DNA from: Arcobacteraceae bacterium
GTDB lineage: Bacteria > Campylobacterota > Campylobacteria > Campylobacterales > Arcobacteraceae
Length of the DNA: 32,548 nucleotides
Reading direction: 5' to 3'
NCBI GenBank assembly: GCA_029939245.1
Contig: JAOZTH010000007.1
Span: 1-32,548, forward strand
The position numbers and the translations under genes were made by a program. Shown here one piece after another: positions 1-9,600 of this stretch. The notes beneath the pieces are model-generated. The model did no database searches. It was not told the DNA's origin and saw nothing but the letters and a program-made list of their open reading frames with translations. Positions within the stretch are counted from its first letter, which is position 1. The number at the start of each line of letters is the position of its first letter.

Positions 1-68
1 AGTTGGAAGTGCTAAGTGTTAGGTCGCAGTAGTTTAAATGTTTGGTTGTGTTGTTTTATGTTTGATAG

Positions 69-686
69 TCATCTTTCTGTCAATATTGCATATACCTTTT
101 TCATATCATCCATAGTCTTTTGTTTTTGGCTAGGATTTCTCAGCAGATAGCTAGGACTGTGTGTCAGTATTAGCTTGGTGTTGTCTAGCTTGAGGTTTAG
201 TCGTGTTGAGATTTTGTTTTCAAAACAGACTATCACTTTGGGTTTTATCATATCTATCTCTCGCTGTAGATTGTGGCTACACATATCTATCTGTGCTGTA
301 GTGATAGCGGTGCCATCTACTATGGGGCATCGTATGATATTTGTGATATATACTTGGGTTTTGTCTAGTTTGAGCACATTTTGACAGATATTTTCTAGCA
401 TTTTGCCTGATTGACCCAAAAATGGATCGCTATGGTTTGTAGCGAAGTCGTTTATAAACATGATGGCGGCACCTGTGTTTTGTGGTGGCATATAGCTGTG
501 TTTGCTCTGCTTGTGAAGCTCACACAGATAGCAGTTTGATATACTATCGTTTAACTCATCTATGTTTGATATCTTTGTGCGTATGATGGGGGCTTTTGTG
601 GTGTCGTATAGTTCTAAATCATCGTGATATTGTTGTCCGTATGATTTGAGTTGTCGTAGATAATTTATGGTTTGATTTTTATTCAT
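69..686 (-). CDS. Type-4 (family 4) uracil-DNA glycosylase
   Basis: 205-aa ORF with CYLCELHK Cys pair, FINDFATNHSDPFLGQSGKMLENI, YITNIIRCP and a later LTHSPSYLLRNP His motif typical of the family. Confidence 0.85.
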   Translation of the reverse strand: MNKNQTINYLRQLKSYGQQYHDDLELYDTTKAPIIRTKISNIDELNDSISNCYLCELHKQSKHSYMPPQNTGAAIMFINDFATNHSDPFLGQSGKMLENICQNVLKLDKTQVYITNIIRCPIVDGTAITTAQIDMCSHNLQREIDMIKPKVIVCFENKISTRLNLKLDNTKLILTHSPSYLLRNPSQKQKTMDDMKKVYAILTER

Positions 687-691
687 AGAGT

Positions 692-714
692 ATTTTATCT
701 TTTTTTGATAAAAT
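692..714. promoter_or_regulatory. Inverted repeat attttatc-N7-gataaaat in the divergent UDG/radA intergenic region
   Basis: 8-bp perfect arms read directly at 692-699 and 707-714, between divergent starts at 686 and 735. Confidence 0.4.
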
Positions 715-734
715 CACCACACAAAAGGACAAAA

Positions 735-2084
735 ATGGCAAAAAAAAGTTCAAATATATTTGAGTGTCAGCACTGCGGACAACAATCTCAAAGATGGCTA
801 GGCAAATGCCCCGGATGCAACAGCTGGGACAGTTTCGTGGAGCTTACTGCCACTCAGGTGGAGTCACTCAAACATGAAGCAGTCAAGCCTAGACAAAGCT
901 CAAAAGCCCAATCCATAGTAGATATAAAAGAGGAGCATATCCAAAGATACAGCACGGCAAACGATGAGTTTGATATGGTGCTAGGTGGCGGTATAGTGCC
1001 AGGAAGTCTCACACTCATAGGTGGTAGCCCCGGAGTTGGCAAGTCTACTTTGCTACTAAAGATAGCATCAAATATGGCGACAAAAAATCAAAAAATCCTA
1101 TATGTGTCTGGAGAAGAGTCGCTAGGTCAGATAAAACTTCGTGCCGACAGGCTAGGAGCAAATCACAAAAATCTCTATCTACTAGCAGAGATATTGCTAG
1201 AAAGTATCAAAGCAGAGATAATAGATCAAAAATTTGATATGGTTGTCATAGATTCTATCCAGACTATATATAGCGATAGCTTAAGTTCATCTCCAGGGTC
1301 AGTATCTCAGGTCAAGGAGATCACATTTGAGCTTATGCGACTAGCCAAACAAAGCAATATAAGCATATTTATAGTAGGACATATCACAAAAGACGGCTCT
1401 ATAGCTGGTCCACGAGTGCTAGAACATATGGTAGATACTGTGCTCTATTTTGAAAGCGAGACCAACAATGAGTTGCGGATATTGAGAGCCTTTAAAAACA
1501 GATTTGGTAGCACAAACGAACTGGGGATATTTCAGATGACAAAAGATGGGCTAGATAGTGCCAAGGATATTAGCCGACAATTTTTTACAAACGACAAAAA
1601 TATCAGCGGTAGTTGCCTGACTGTAAGTATGGAGGGTAGTCGTGCTATAGTGCTAGAAGTGCAAGCACTGGTGACAAACAGTTCATATCCAAACCCCAAG
1701 CGAAGTGCGACAGGATTTGACACAAACAGGTTAAATATGCTACTAGCACTACTAGAAAAAAAACTGGACTTGCCACTAAATCAATACGATGTGTTTGTGA
1801 ACATAAGCGGTGGTATCAAGCTAAAAGAGAGTTCATGCGACCTAGCTATAGTGGCATCTATCATAAGTAGCTTCCAAGATAGACCGATATCCAAGCAGAC
1901 TGTATTTGTAGGCGAGGTGAGTTTGACAGGCGAGATCAAAGATGTAGCAAAGATAGAAAACAGACTCAAAGAAGCAGTATCGCTGGGCATAGCCAAGGCA
2001 GTAGTAGGCAAAAAAGTCAAAAATATGACAGATATAAAACAGTTTGAAGTAGATGAAGTAGCCAAAATGATAGAACTTTTTTAG
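735..2084 (+). CDS. radA: DNA repair protein RadA/Sms
   Basis: CQHCGQQSQRWLGKCPGCNSWDSF zinc finger, Walker A GGSPGVGKSTLL, KNRFGS motif, Lon-like C-terminus; ATG at 735 preferred over the upstream start at 672. Confidence 0.95.
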   Translation: MAKKSSNIFECQHCGQQSQRWLGKCPGCNSWDSFVELTATQVESLKHEAVKPRQSSKAQSIVDIKEEHIQRYSTANDEFDMVLGGGIVPGSLTLIGGSPGVGKSTLLLKIASNMATKNQKILYVSGEESLGQIKLRADRLGANHKNLYLLAEILLESIKAEIIDQKFDMVVIDSIQTIYSDSLSSSPGSVSQVKEITFELMRLAKQSNISIFIVGHITKDGSIAGPRVLEHMVDTVLYFESETNNELRILRAFKNRFGSTNELGIFQMTKDGLDSAKDISRQFFTNDKNISGSCLTVSMEGSRAIVLEVQALVTNSSYPNPKRSATGFDTNRLNMLLALLEKKLDLPLNQYDVFVNISGGIKLKESSCDLAIVASIISSFQDRPISKQTVFVGEVSLTGEIKDVAKIENRLKEAVSLGIAKAVVGKKVKNMTDIKQFEVDEVAKMIELF

Positions 2085-2109
2085 ATTTTTGGGTTTATTA
2101 AGAAAAAAA

Positions 2110-2118
2110 TGTTATAAT
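2110..2118 (+). promoter_or_regulatory. Extended -10 promoter TGTTATAAT upstream of the coiled-coil gene
   Basis: tgttataat at 2110-2118, about 27 nt before ATG 2145, directly after radA. Confidence 0.5.
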
Positions 2119-2144
2119 TGTGAAATTTTTAAAAAGGTAGAAAA

Positions 2145-2519
2145 ATGGAAACAAAAACAATAGATAAGTTGCAAGATGCTCTTGAAAAGCTGTTGGTAGC
2201 TTATGAAGAGCTTCAGGTACAAAAAGAGACTGTAGAAGATGAAAATATGAAGCTAAAAGACCAAAATGATTTGTTAAATAGCAAGATATTTGAATATGAA
2301 CGAACAGATGGCGAAAAAGATGAAGCTATAGGCGATATGTTGGACAAAATTGAGACAGTTTTGGACGAAGATGGTGCAGAATACAATAGTTTTGACGATA
2401 CTAACAATGTAGAGCTGAGCTCTACAAATGATGAAAGTATAGTTCAAAACAAAAAAGACAAAAACAGTGAAAAACTGGAGCTAAACAGACTAGATAACCT
2501 CATGGAAGGTTTTCTCTAA
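2145..2519 (+). CDS. Small acidic coiled-coil protein, unknown function
   Basis: 124 aa, charged heptad-rich N-terminus; RBS-like aaaaaggtag upstream. Confidence 0.6.
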   Translation: METKTIDKLQDALEKLLVAYEELQVQKETVEDENMKLKDQNDLLNSKIFEYERTDGEKDEAIGDMLDKIETVLDEDGAEYNSFDDTNNVELSSTNDESIVQNKKDKNSEKLELNRLDNLMEGFL

Positions 2520-2534
2520 AATAACCACTTTGTA

Positions 2535-3257
2535 GTGCTTTTGTATCAACCACAAGATGGCTATCGCTACAACAGTGATACCCACATATTGTATAGTTTT
2601 ATCTCACAGGTTTTGTCAAAATACAAAAACTTAAATATATCTGTATTGGATGTAGGTGCAGGAGTGGGAGTGTTGGGATTGTTGCTTAAAAGAGACCATG
2701 ACAAACTTAGGCTTTCTTGTAGTGAGATACAAGAAGCTTATATAAAGTATCTAAAGATTAACCTAAATATAAACAACCAAATAGCAAATATTTACAGCGG
2801 AGACTTTGGTTTTGTTTGTTTTCAACATAAGTTTGACCTAATAATATCAAATCCACCATTTTATGACAAAAATGTTTTGAAGTCTTCAAACAAAACCAAA
2901 CAGATAGCGAGATACAATGATAGCTTGCCGTTGACCGTGTTGGTCAAAAAAGCAAATGATGTGTTGACTGATGATGGTAAACTTATATTTTGTTATGATG
3001 CTAAGCAGATAGATGAGCTATTTGATGTTTTAGGATCGTATAGATTTAACATAGAGGCAGTGCAATTTGTGCATTCAAAACCAGACAAAAATGCAAAAAT
3101 AGTGCTGGTATATGCCAGAAAAAATTCAAACTCAAAGACAGATGTGTATGCACCTATAATATCTTTTGATACCGATGGCAATACCACAAAAAAAATAAAA
3201 GATATATATAGCAAGTCAAATATCCAAAGTATAAAGGCACAGTTTGATAACCCATGA
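2535..3257 (+). CDS. SAM-dependent methyltransferase, TrmN6/YfiC-like
   Basis: LDVGAGVGVLGLLL SAM-binding motif and IISNPPFYDKN N6-adenine methylase motif; GTG start. Confidence 0.75.
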   Translation: MLLYQPQDGYRYNSDTHILYSFISQVLSKYKNLNISVLDVGAGVGVLGLLLKRDHDKLRLSCSEIQEAYIKYLKINLNINNQIANIYSGDFGFVCFQHKFDLIISNPPFYDKNVLKSSNKTKQIARYNDSLPLTVLVKKANDVLTDDGKLIFCYDAKQIDELFDVLGSYRFNIEAVQFVHSKPDKNAKIVLVYARKNSNSKTDVYAPIISFDTDGNTTKKIKDIYSKSNIQSIKAQFDNP

Positions 3258-3615
3258 CAAATATAAATACAGTTTCGATGAAACTATATGTGACGGTTGC
3301 GATGGGGATTGCTGTATAGGCGAAAGCGGAGCTATATGGATAGATACAGACGAGATGACCCGGCTATCTGTGTATTTGGGAGAAACACTGGCACAAACCA
3401 CAGACAAATATATCGAAAAAAGAGCGGGCAGAGATAGTATAAAAGAGGTCAAAATATCGACAGACAACTATAGGTGTGTGTTTTTCGATATGGCTACAAA
3501 AAGATGTAGCATATACGATGTCCGACCATCGCAGTGTGGGGCATTTCCATTTTGGGAGTATTATAAAAACAACATAGAGGAGCTGAAAAAAGAATGCAAA
3601 GCCATAGTCGTATAG
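3244..3615 (+). CDS. YkgJ-like cysteine-cluster protein
   Basis: CDGCDGDCCIGESGAIWI...CVFFDMATKRCSIYDVRPSQCGAFPFW Cys pattern; TTG start. Confidence 0.75.
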   Translation: MITHDKYKYSFDETICDGCDGDCCIGESGAIWIDTDEMTRLSVYLGETLAQTTDKYIEKRAGRDSIKEVKISTDNYRCVFFDMATKRCSIYDVRPSQCGAFPFWEYYKNNIEELKKECKAIVV

Positions 3616-4856
3616 TCCTGTTTTGTTTGTTTGTCTTGTTTGTGGGTGAAATATATGCCAAAGATATATCATACGATGATAGCACAAGGCTACTGCTAGT
3701 GGCATTGGATATGAAAAACCACAACGACACAAAAAATAGCTTGGGGGTGTTTGAACATCTATTTTCAAAGAAGAAAAAATATATCTATCTAGACAATATA
3801 ATACAACTAAATATGAAACTAAGGAGATACCACACGGTCATAGCTTTGACACATAGATATGCTACTATATATCCAAACCACGAACAAACGATATATCAAC
3901 AAAGAGTCAAAGCTTTGGTATATACAGATAGATACAAAAGAGCTATTGACACACAAAAATATATTATCAAATATTATCATTCACAGTTCAATCTGTTCAA
4001 TCTATCAAAAATACACTACAGACAAAAAGAGTTTGAAAATGCTCAAAAATATGCCATAGAAGCTTTGAGTATAAAATCAAACAACAAAATAGCAGTATAT
4101 TATACAAATATGTTATATAACGATATGAATCAAACAACAAAAGCGAAACAATATCTTGAATATTATATACAAACACACAAGCCTAGCTATGATCTATATG
4201 TAGCTATGGCAAAAATATATATCAAAAACAACAATATATCTCATACCATAGATATGACAAAAAAGCTGTATATGCTAACCAAACAGCGAAACACTACATA
4301 TAAATACATAGACGAATTTGCGACAAAAATATTGAGATATATGGACACAACACAGAAACTTGATATGGTGAAGTTTTTAAAATCACAAGAGATACAGACA
4401 GATATGTTGTTGTCTTTGTATCTTGATGTAGGAGAGCTAAACAAGGCACAAGCACTGACAAAAGAGTTATATATGGAGACAAAAAAGCTAAGATACTATG
4501 CTCAAAACAGTATGCTTCAATACGAATTGGCGACAAATAAAAATGATGTGCTAGATGAAGTTATAAGTGAATTTAACTATATAATCTCTAAAGATAAACA
4601 TAGTAGGTATCTAAATTTTTTGGGTTATTTGCTCATAGATCATGATGTTGATATAAAAAGGGGCCTAAAACTTGCAAAACAAGCTGTCAAAAAAAGTCCT
4701 CAAAATATAGCCTACAAAGATTCTCTAGCTTGGGGATATTACAAGCAAAGTCAGTGCGACAAGGCAAAGATGGTGATGTACAATATACTTTCGGATAAAA
4801 CAATCAGTGATAAAACCATATTGGAACACAATCGAAAAATAAGGAGATGCAAATGA
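3594..4856 (+). CDS. TPR-repeat protein, probably secreted
   Basis: 420 aa with N-terminal hydrophobic signal ([16 protein letters not shown]) and multiple TPR-like helical pairs. Confidence 0.65.
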   Translation: MQSHSRIVLFCLFVLFVGEIYAKDISYDDSTRLLLVALDMKNHNDTKNSLGVFEHLFSKKKKYIYLDNIIQLNMKLRRYHTVIALTHRYATIYPNHEQTIYQQRVKALVYTDRYKRAIDTQKYIIKYYHSQFNLFNLSKIHYRQKEFENAQKYAIEALSIKSNNKIAVYYTNMLYNDMNQTTKAKQYLEYYIQTHKPSYDLYVAMAKIYIKNNNISHTIDMTKKLYMLTKQRNTTYKYIDEFATKILRYMDTTQKLDMVKFLKSQEIQTDMLLSLYLDVGELNKAQALTKELYMETKKLRYYAQNSMLQYELATNKNDVLDEVISEFNYIISKDKHSRYLNFLGYLLIDHDVDIKRGLKLAKQAVKKSPQNIAYKDSLAWGYYKQSQCDKAKMVMYNILSDKTISDKTILEHNRKIRRCK

Positions 4857-5641
4857 TACTAGACGAGATAATCAAAAAGACAAAACAAGAGCTGGAAAAG
4901 ACAAAAGCTGACTACCCACTAGAGTGGCTAGGACGAAGCTTGGCTTACAATCCATACCCACCACGAGATGTGAAATCAGTGCTAAGATCCACGGCAGATA
5001 AAAAGATACGAATAATAGCAGAGGTCAAAAAAGCAAGTCCTAGCAAAGGAGTCATCAGAGAAAAGTTTGACCCTGTACATATAGCAGATAGCTACACCAA
5101 AGGCGGTGCAGATGCTATATCTGTGCTGACCGAACCACACTGGTTTAAGGGCGACTTAGAGTATATTACACAGATACGGCGATATTGCCAGACGCCCATC
5201 TTGCGAAAAGATTTTATAGTAGACAAATACCAGATAATCCAAGCTTTGGTATATGGTGCTGATTTTATACTTCTCATAGCCAAAGCTCTAGGCACAAAAG
5301 AGCTAAAAGAGTTATACGACTATGCTCTGTATGTGGGGCTTGATGTGCTAGTAGAGATACATGACAAAGATGACCTAAAAAAGGCTATGCGATGTGGTGC
5401 TATGATAATAGGTATAAACCATAGAAACTTAGAGACATTTGAGATGGATATGGAGCTATGTAGTGAGCTAATACCTATGATACCAAATGGCAAGATAATA
5501 GTAGCAGAAAGTGGAGTTAGCGACAGACAAACTATAGATAATTTGTCTGACATAGGAGTGGATGCATTTTTGATAGGCGAGCACTTGATGAGACAAAATG
5601 ATGATAATATATCAAAAGAACTGAAAAACCTATGGAGCTAA
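4853..5641 (+). CDS. trpC: Indole-3-glycerol-phosphate synthase
   Basis: [66 protein letters not shown]. Confidence 0.95.
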   Translation: MILDEIIKKTKQELEKTKADYPLEWLGRSLAYNPYPPRDVKSVLRSTADKKIRIIAEVKKASPSKGVIREKFDPVHIADSYTKGGADAISVLTEPHWFKGDLEYITQIRRYCQTPILRKDFIVDKYQIIQALVYGADFILLIAKALGTKELKELYDYALYVGLDVLVEIHDKDDLKKAMRCGAMIIGINHRNLETFEMDMELCSELIPMIPNGKIIVAESGVSDRQTIDNLSDIGVDAFLIGEHLMRQNDDNISKELKNLWS

Positions 5642-6606
5642 AGCTTGATATAAATACAGACAGAAATCTACTGGCATATTCTGGTGGGATTGATTCTACT
5701 GCTTTGTTTTATATACTTTTGCAAAATAATATAGCATTTGATATAGTGATGGTAAACTATGGACTAAGAGATGAAAGTGCAGATGAAGTCCTATATGCCA
5801 AGCAGTTGGCAAAAAAGTTTAGAAAAAATATATATATAGAAAATTTCCCAACAAAAACAAAATTTAGTCAAAAGATTGGTAGGGAGTTTAGATATAAATT
5901 TTTCAAAAGTATATGCAAAAAGTTTCATTATGATTCTATCATCACGGCACATCATCTAAATGACAGGCTAGAGTGGTTTATGATGCAGCTATCCAAAGGT
6001 GCTGGTATAAGTGGGCTTATAAGTATGCAAAAAAGCTATCAATCTGATAGTTTATCGTATCTTAAGCCACTATTGGATACTAGCAAAAAAGAATTAAAAG
6101 AATTTGTAAAAAATAAAAAAATAAAGTATTTTGAAGATACATCAAATCATGATACAAAATACAAGCGAAATTTTATAAGAAAAAGTTTCACAGATGATTT
6201 TCTAGATTTATACAAAGATGGTGTGCTAAAAAGCTTTGATTTTCTTGATAAAGAGTTTAGTATGTTTAGTGATTTTCCTGTATCTATCACAAGATTTAAA
6301 AAGTTATGTATTATTAGATACCAAAATATCAATCCGCTACAGACTATATGGCTCATAGACAAGGAACTCAAAAATAGAGGACTGATGATAAGTAGCAAAA
6401 CCAAAGTGCAAATACTGTTACAAAATGAACAAGTAATATCGCATAAATATGTAGTAGCATACAACGACAGCACACTATGTATAGCTCCATATATTCAAGC
6501 TACAATACCTAAAAAAATAAGAGACATATATAGAAAAAAACGATACCCAAAACTACTTAGACCGTATCTTTTTGTGCTAGGAGTTGGAAAAGCAAAAATA
6601 TTTTGA
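5632..6606 (+). CDS. tilS: tRNA(Ile)-lysidine synthase
   Basis: [20 protein letters not shown]-loop, [29 protein letters not shown]. Confidence 0.92.
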   Translation: MELKLDINTDRNLLAYSGGIDSTALFYILLQNNIAFDIVMVNYGLRDESADEVLYAKQLAKKFRKNIYIENFPTKTKFSQKIGREFRYKFFKSICKKFHYDSIITAHHLNDRLEWFMMQLSKGAGISGLISMQKSYQSDSLSYLKPLLDTSKKELKEFVKNKKIKYFEDTSNHDTKYKRNFIRKSFTDDFLDLYKDGVLKSFDFLDKEFSMFSDFPVSITRFKKLCIIRYQNINPLQTIWLIDKELKNRGLMISSKTKVQILLQNEQVISHKYVVAYNDSTLCIAPYIQATIPKKIRDIYRKKRYPKLLRPYLFVLGVGKAKIF

Positions 6607-6634
6607 CAGATAGATGTATCTATCTTGTATTGCC

Positions 6635-6668
6635 AGTCAAGTAGAGATATATCTATCGCTACTTGACT
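6635..6668. terminator. Candidate bidirectional hairpin between convergent tilS and the cadherin-repeat gene
   Basis: agtcaagtag (6635-6644) / ctacttgact (6659-6668), 10-bp perfect arms; a second hairpin agatagat-gt-atctatct lies at 6608-6625; no clear T-tract. Confidence 0.4.
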
Positions 6669-6688
6669 TTAGTGGTGAGTTTCGTCTG

Positions 6689-9600
6689 CTAGTGTGGATT
6701 TTCACAGTTATCTACACAGTCATTTTGACAATTTCCTATACTAGACGGTATCGTGAAACTCCATACTGATAGTCCCATAGTCGCGGTAGAACTTTTCTTG
6801 CCATTTGTGGTCTCAAATGCACCACTGTCAATGGTTATGTAGTATGTGTGTCCATAGTTTAGGTGTCCTGTCCCCATATCAAATATAGTTTTGTCTCCAC
6901 TTACACTCACTTCTCCATCATTGAAAACCATCTCATGTGAAGAGTTTCTGTCTATGGCTTTGATATTTTTGCCACTTACATATACTGGTGTTTGGTTCCA
7001 TGTGAGCTCAATATCATCTTTTGCAAAATCACCGTTGGCACTATGTGCAGGGACTATACTAGCCATATCTGGCTCTATAGTAGGTGTGGCTGGTTCTACA
7101 TCAACTTCTATGTATATAGTAGTTGTATCGCCTGCAGCATCTGTGACTGTTATCTCATATGTTTTTCTCTCTGCTATAGTAGGTGTGCCACTTATCTCAC
7201 CTGTGATAGTGCTAAATACTAAACCATTTGTCAAAAGTGATGTGTCCATACTATAGCTAGTTCCACCTTGTGTAGGGGTAATAGATACAGCTTGTCCTGC
7301 TTCTTTTGTAGTAGTTTGGATGACTTTGTCAATATCTACGACATGACAATTGTCAATACAAGTGATTTGACACGGTCCTGCTGTGAGAGGAACATCGAAG
7401 TTCCATACACCGTTGCCTGCAGTATCGTTGCTATCAAACCCATCGTTGTCGTTAAATGCGGCTCTATCTATCTCTATAAAATAGCTTTTGCCATATGCTA
7501 GCTGAATCTCTTTGTAGTTTAAAGTTGCCTCGTCTCCACTTATTGTGATATCGTCAGTTCCAGTAGAAAATACTCTCTCATATGTGCCGTCATTGCTTTT
7601 GATAGTCACATTTTTGCTACCGGCTTTGTTTATATCTTTGGTCCATTTGAGAACTATAGGAGCTACTGATTTGGCATATGTGTCTAGCGTTGAGCCGTCT
7701 GTAGGTGTAGATGCCGTGATATTTAGCTCTACTGGTATCTTTTTTGTGATAGTAATATTGACATCGACAGCTGTGCTGTTGCCTGCTAGGTTTGTGGCTA
7801 TTATATTTAGAGCATAGTATTTTTTGGTATCCATATCTAGGTTGTGTCCAATAGCAGTAGTGATATTGCCTACTGCATTTATACTGAAGTTTCCGTCGTT
7901 GTCGCCTATTATAGTATAGCTGTCTATAACATTTTGGTCATCGTTATTTGAAGCATCTTTGACTATGGTGTGTATGGCTGTGCCTGCTGGCTCATCTTGG
8001 TCTATCTCAAATCCAGAAGCGCCCAAAATCGCTGGCACAAAGTCAACTACATTTGTGATACCAATAGTAAACACTACAAAGGCTTGATTGTTGTCTTCAT
8101 CAGTGCCTGTGATGGTGACTTTGTAGTCATTGTCCGCATTTGCATCTATAGGAGTTTCAAAATCTTTTGCTATGAGTGTCACTGCTCCTGTGTCGGTATT
8201 GACAGTAAATCTGCTAGCATCGTCTCCTGTGATAGAGTATGTGACTGCACCATTTGGTGTGCCTGTCATACTAGGTGGCGCTGAAGTGAAGTCGCTATTT
8301 TCTGGAGTGGTTGTATCGACTATAGTCAAGGTCAAAACATTAGCTTCGCTGACATTGTATACTTGCACCATGAAATACTCTGTGTCGCTGTTGCCGACTG
8401 TATCAACTGCTTTCATACCCACTTCATATGTATTGTTGGCATCGCTATCTACAGGCGCTTCAAAATCTCTAGCTATCATAGATACTACTCCTGTAGAGCT
8501 ATCTATAGTAAATCGTGCCATGTCTGTGCCTACTAGTGAATAGGTAAATGGTGTCTTGATAGTATCGCCCACTAGCTGCGGTGTCACAGATGTATAGACG
8601 GTGTTTTCTAGCACTATGGCATCACTTATAGTAGTTATATTGAAGTCTCTCTCTTCTGCTATATCTAAGACTGTTACCACGAAACTTTCTGTATCTGTAT
8701 GACTATCTGCATCTGTAGCTGTGAGAGTTATGTTTAAAGTATTGTCTCCACCGATAGCACCATCTGTAGGAACTTCAAAGTCCGCTTGGGTTATGAGAGT
8801 GATAGCTCCTGTCGTAGAGTTTATGGTAAACAATCCAGCATCTTGTCCGCTCAAAGTCCAGTTTACATCGCCACTTGGTAAGTTAGCTGGGTCGGTTTTG
8901 TCTATAGTTGGAGTATTGCTAGTATAGTCATCATTTTCTTTTATAGATACATCTGGTATAGTATTGATGATCACAGCTCCTCCTTCTGTGATATTGTTGA
9001 CAGTGACTACTACATCTTTGGTCGCTTCATTTTGGTCGCTATCTACGACTTTGATAGTATATTTATAGTTGTTGTCTTTGTCAAAGTTTCCTATCGCTTC
9101 AAAATCTACAGCTATCATAGTTACATTGCCAGTAGATGAGTCTATAGCAAAGAAATTTTTGTCTTTGCCGTCCAGACTAAATGTCAAAGTTCCTATATGG
9201 CTACCTACTACATTTGGTGTCGCTTGGTATGTGCCATCGTTTTCATCTATAGCGCTATTTGCTACACCATCTATGCTCAATGCTACAACTTCTAGCATAT
9301 CAACTATAGATACAGTGTAGCTTTCGTTTTCTTCGTTGTTGTCTTGGTCTTTTGCTGTCAAAGTTATCTCGTACTTATTGTCCGTGTTTAGATCCACAGG
9401 AGCTTCGAAGTCTCTTGCTATCATCTGAACTTGTCCTGTAGTGGTATCTATAGTAAATAGCCCTGCATCTGTTCCACCCAAGCTCCATGACAACACAGAA
9501 GTATTGTTAACTACTTGTGGTATAGGTCCATAATATATATTGGTTTCTAGTACACTTGAGTTTGGTATAGTTGAGATAGTAAAGTTATTTACTTCGTTTA

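Noticed and set aside
3188-3195. A8 tract near the end of the methyltransferase gene as a phase-variation site
   Set aside because: Short A tracts are common at this base composition; no supporting evidence for slippage
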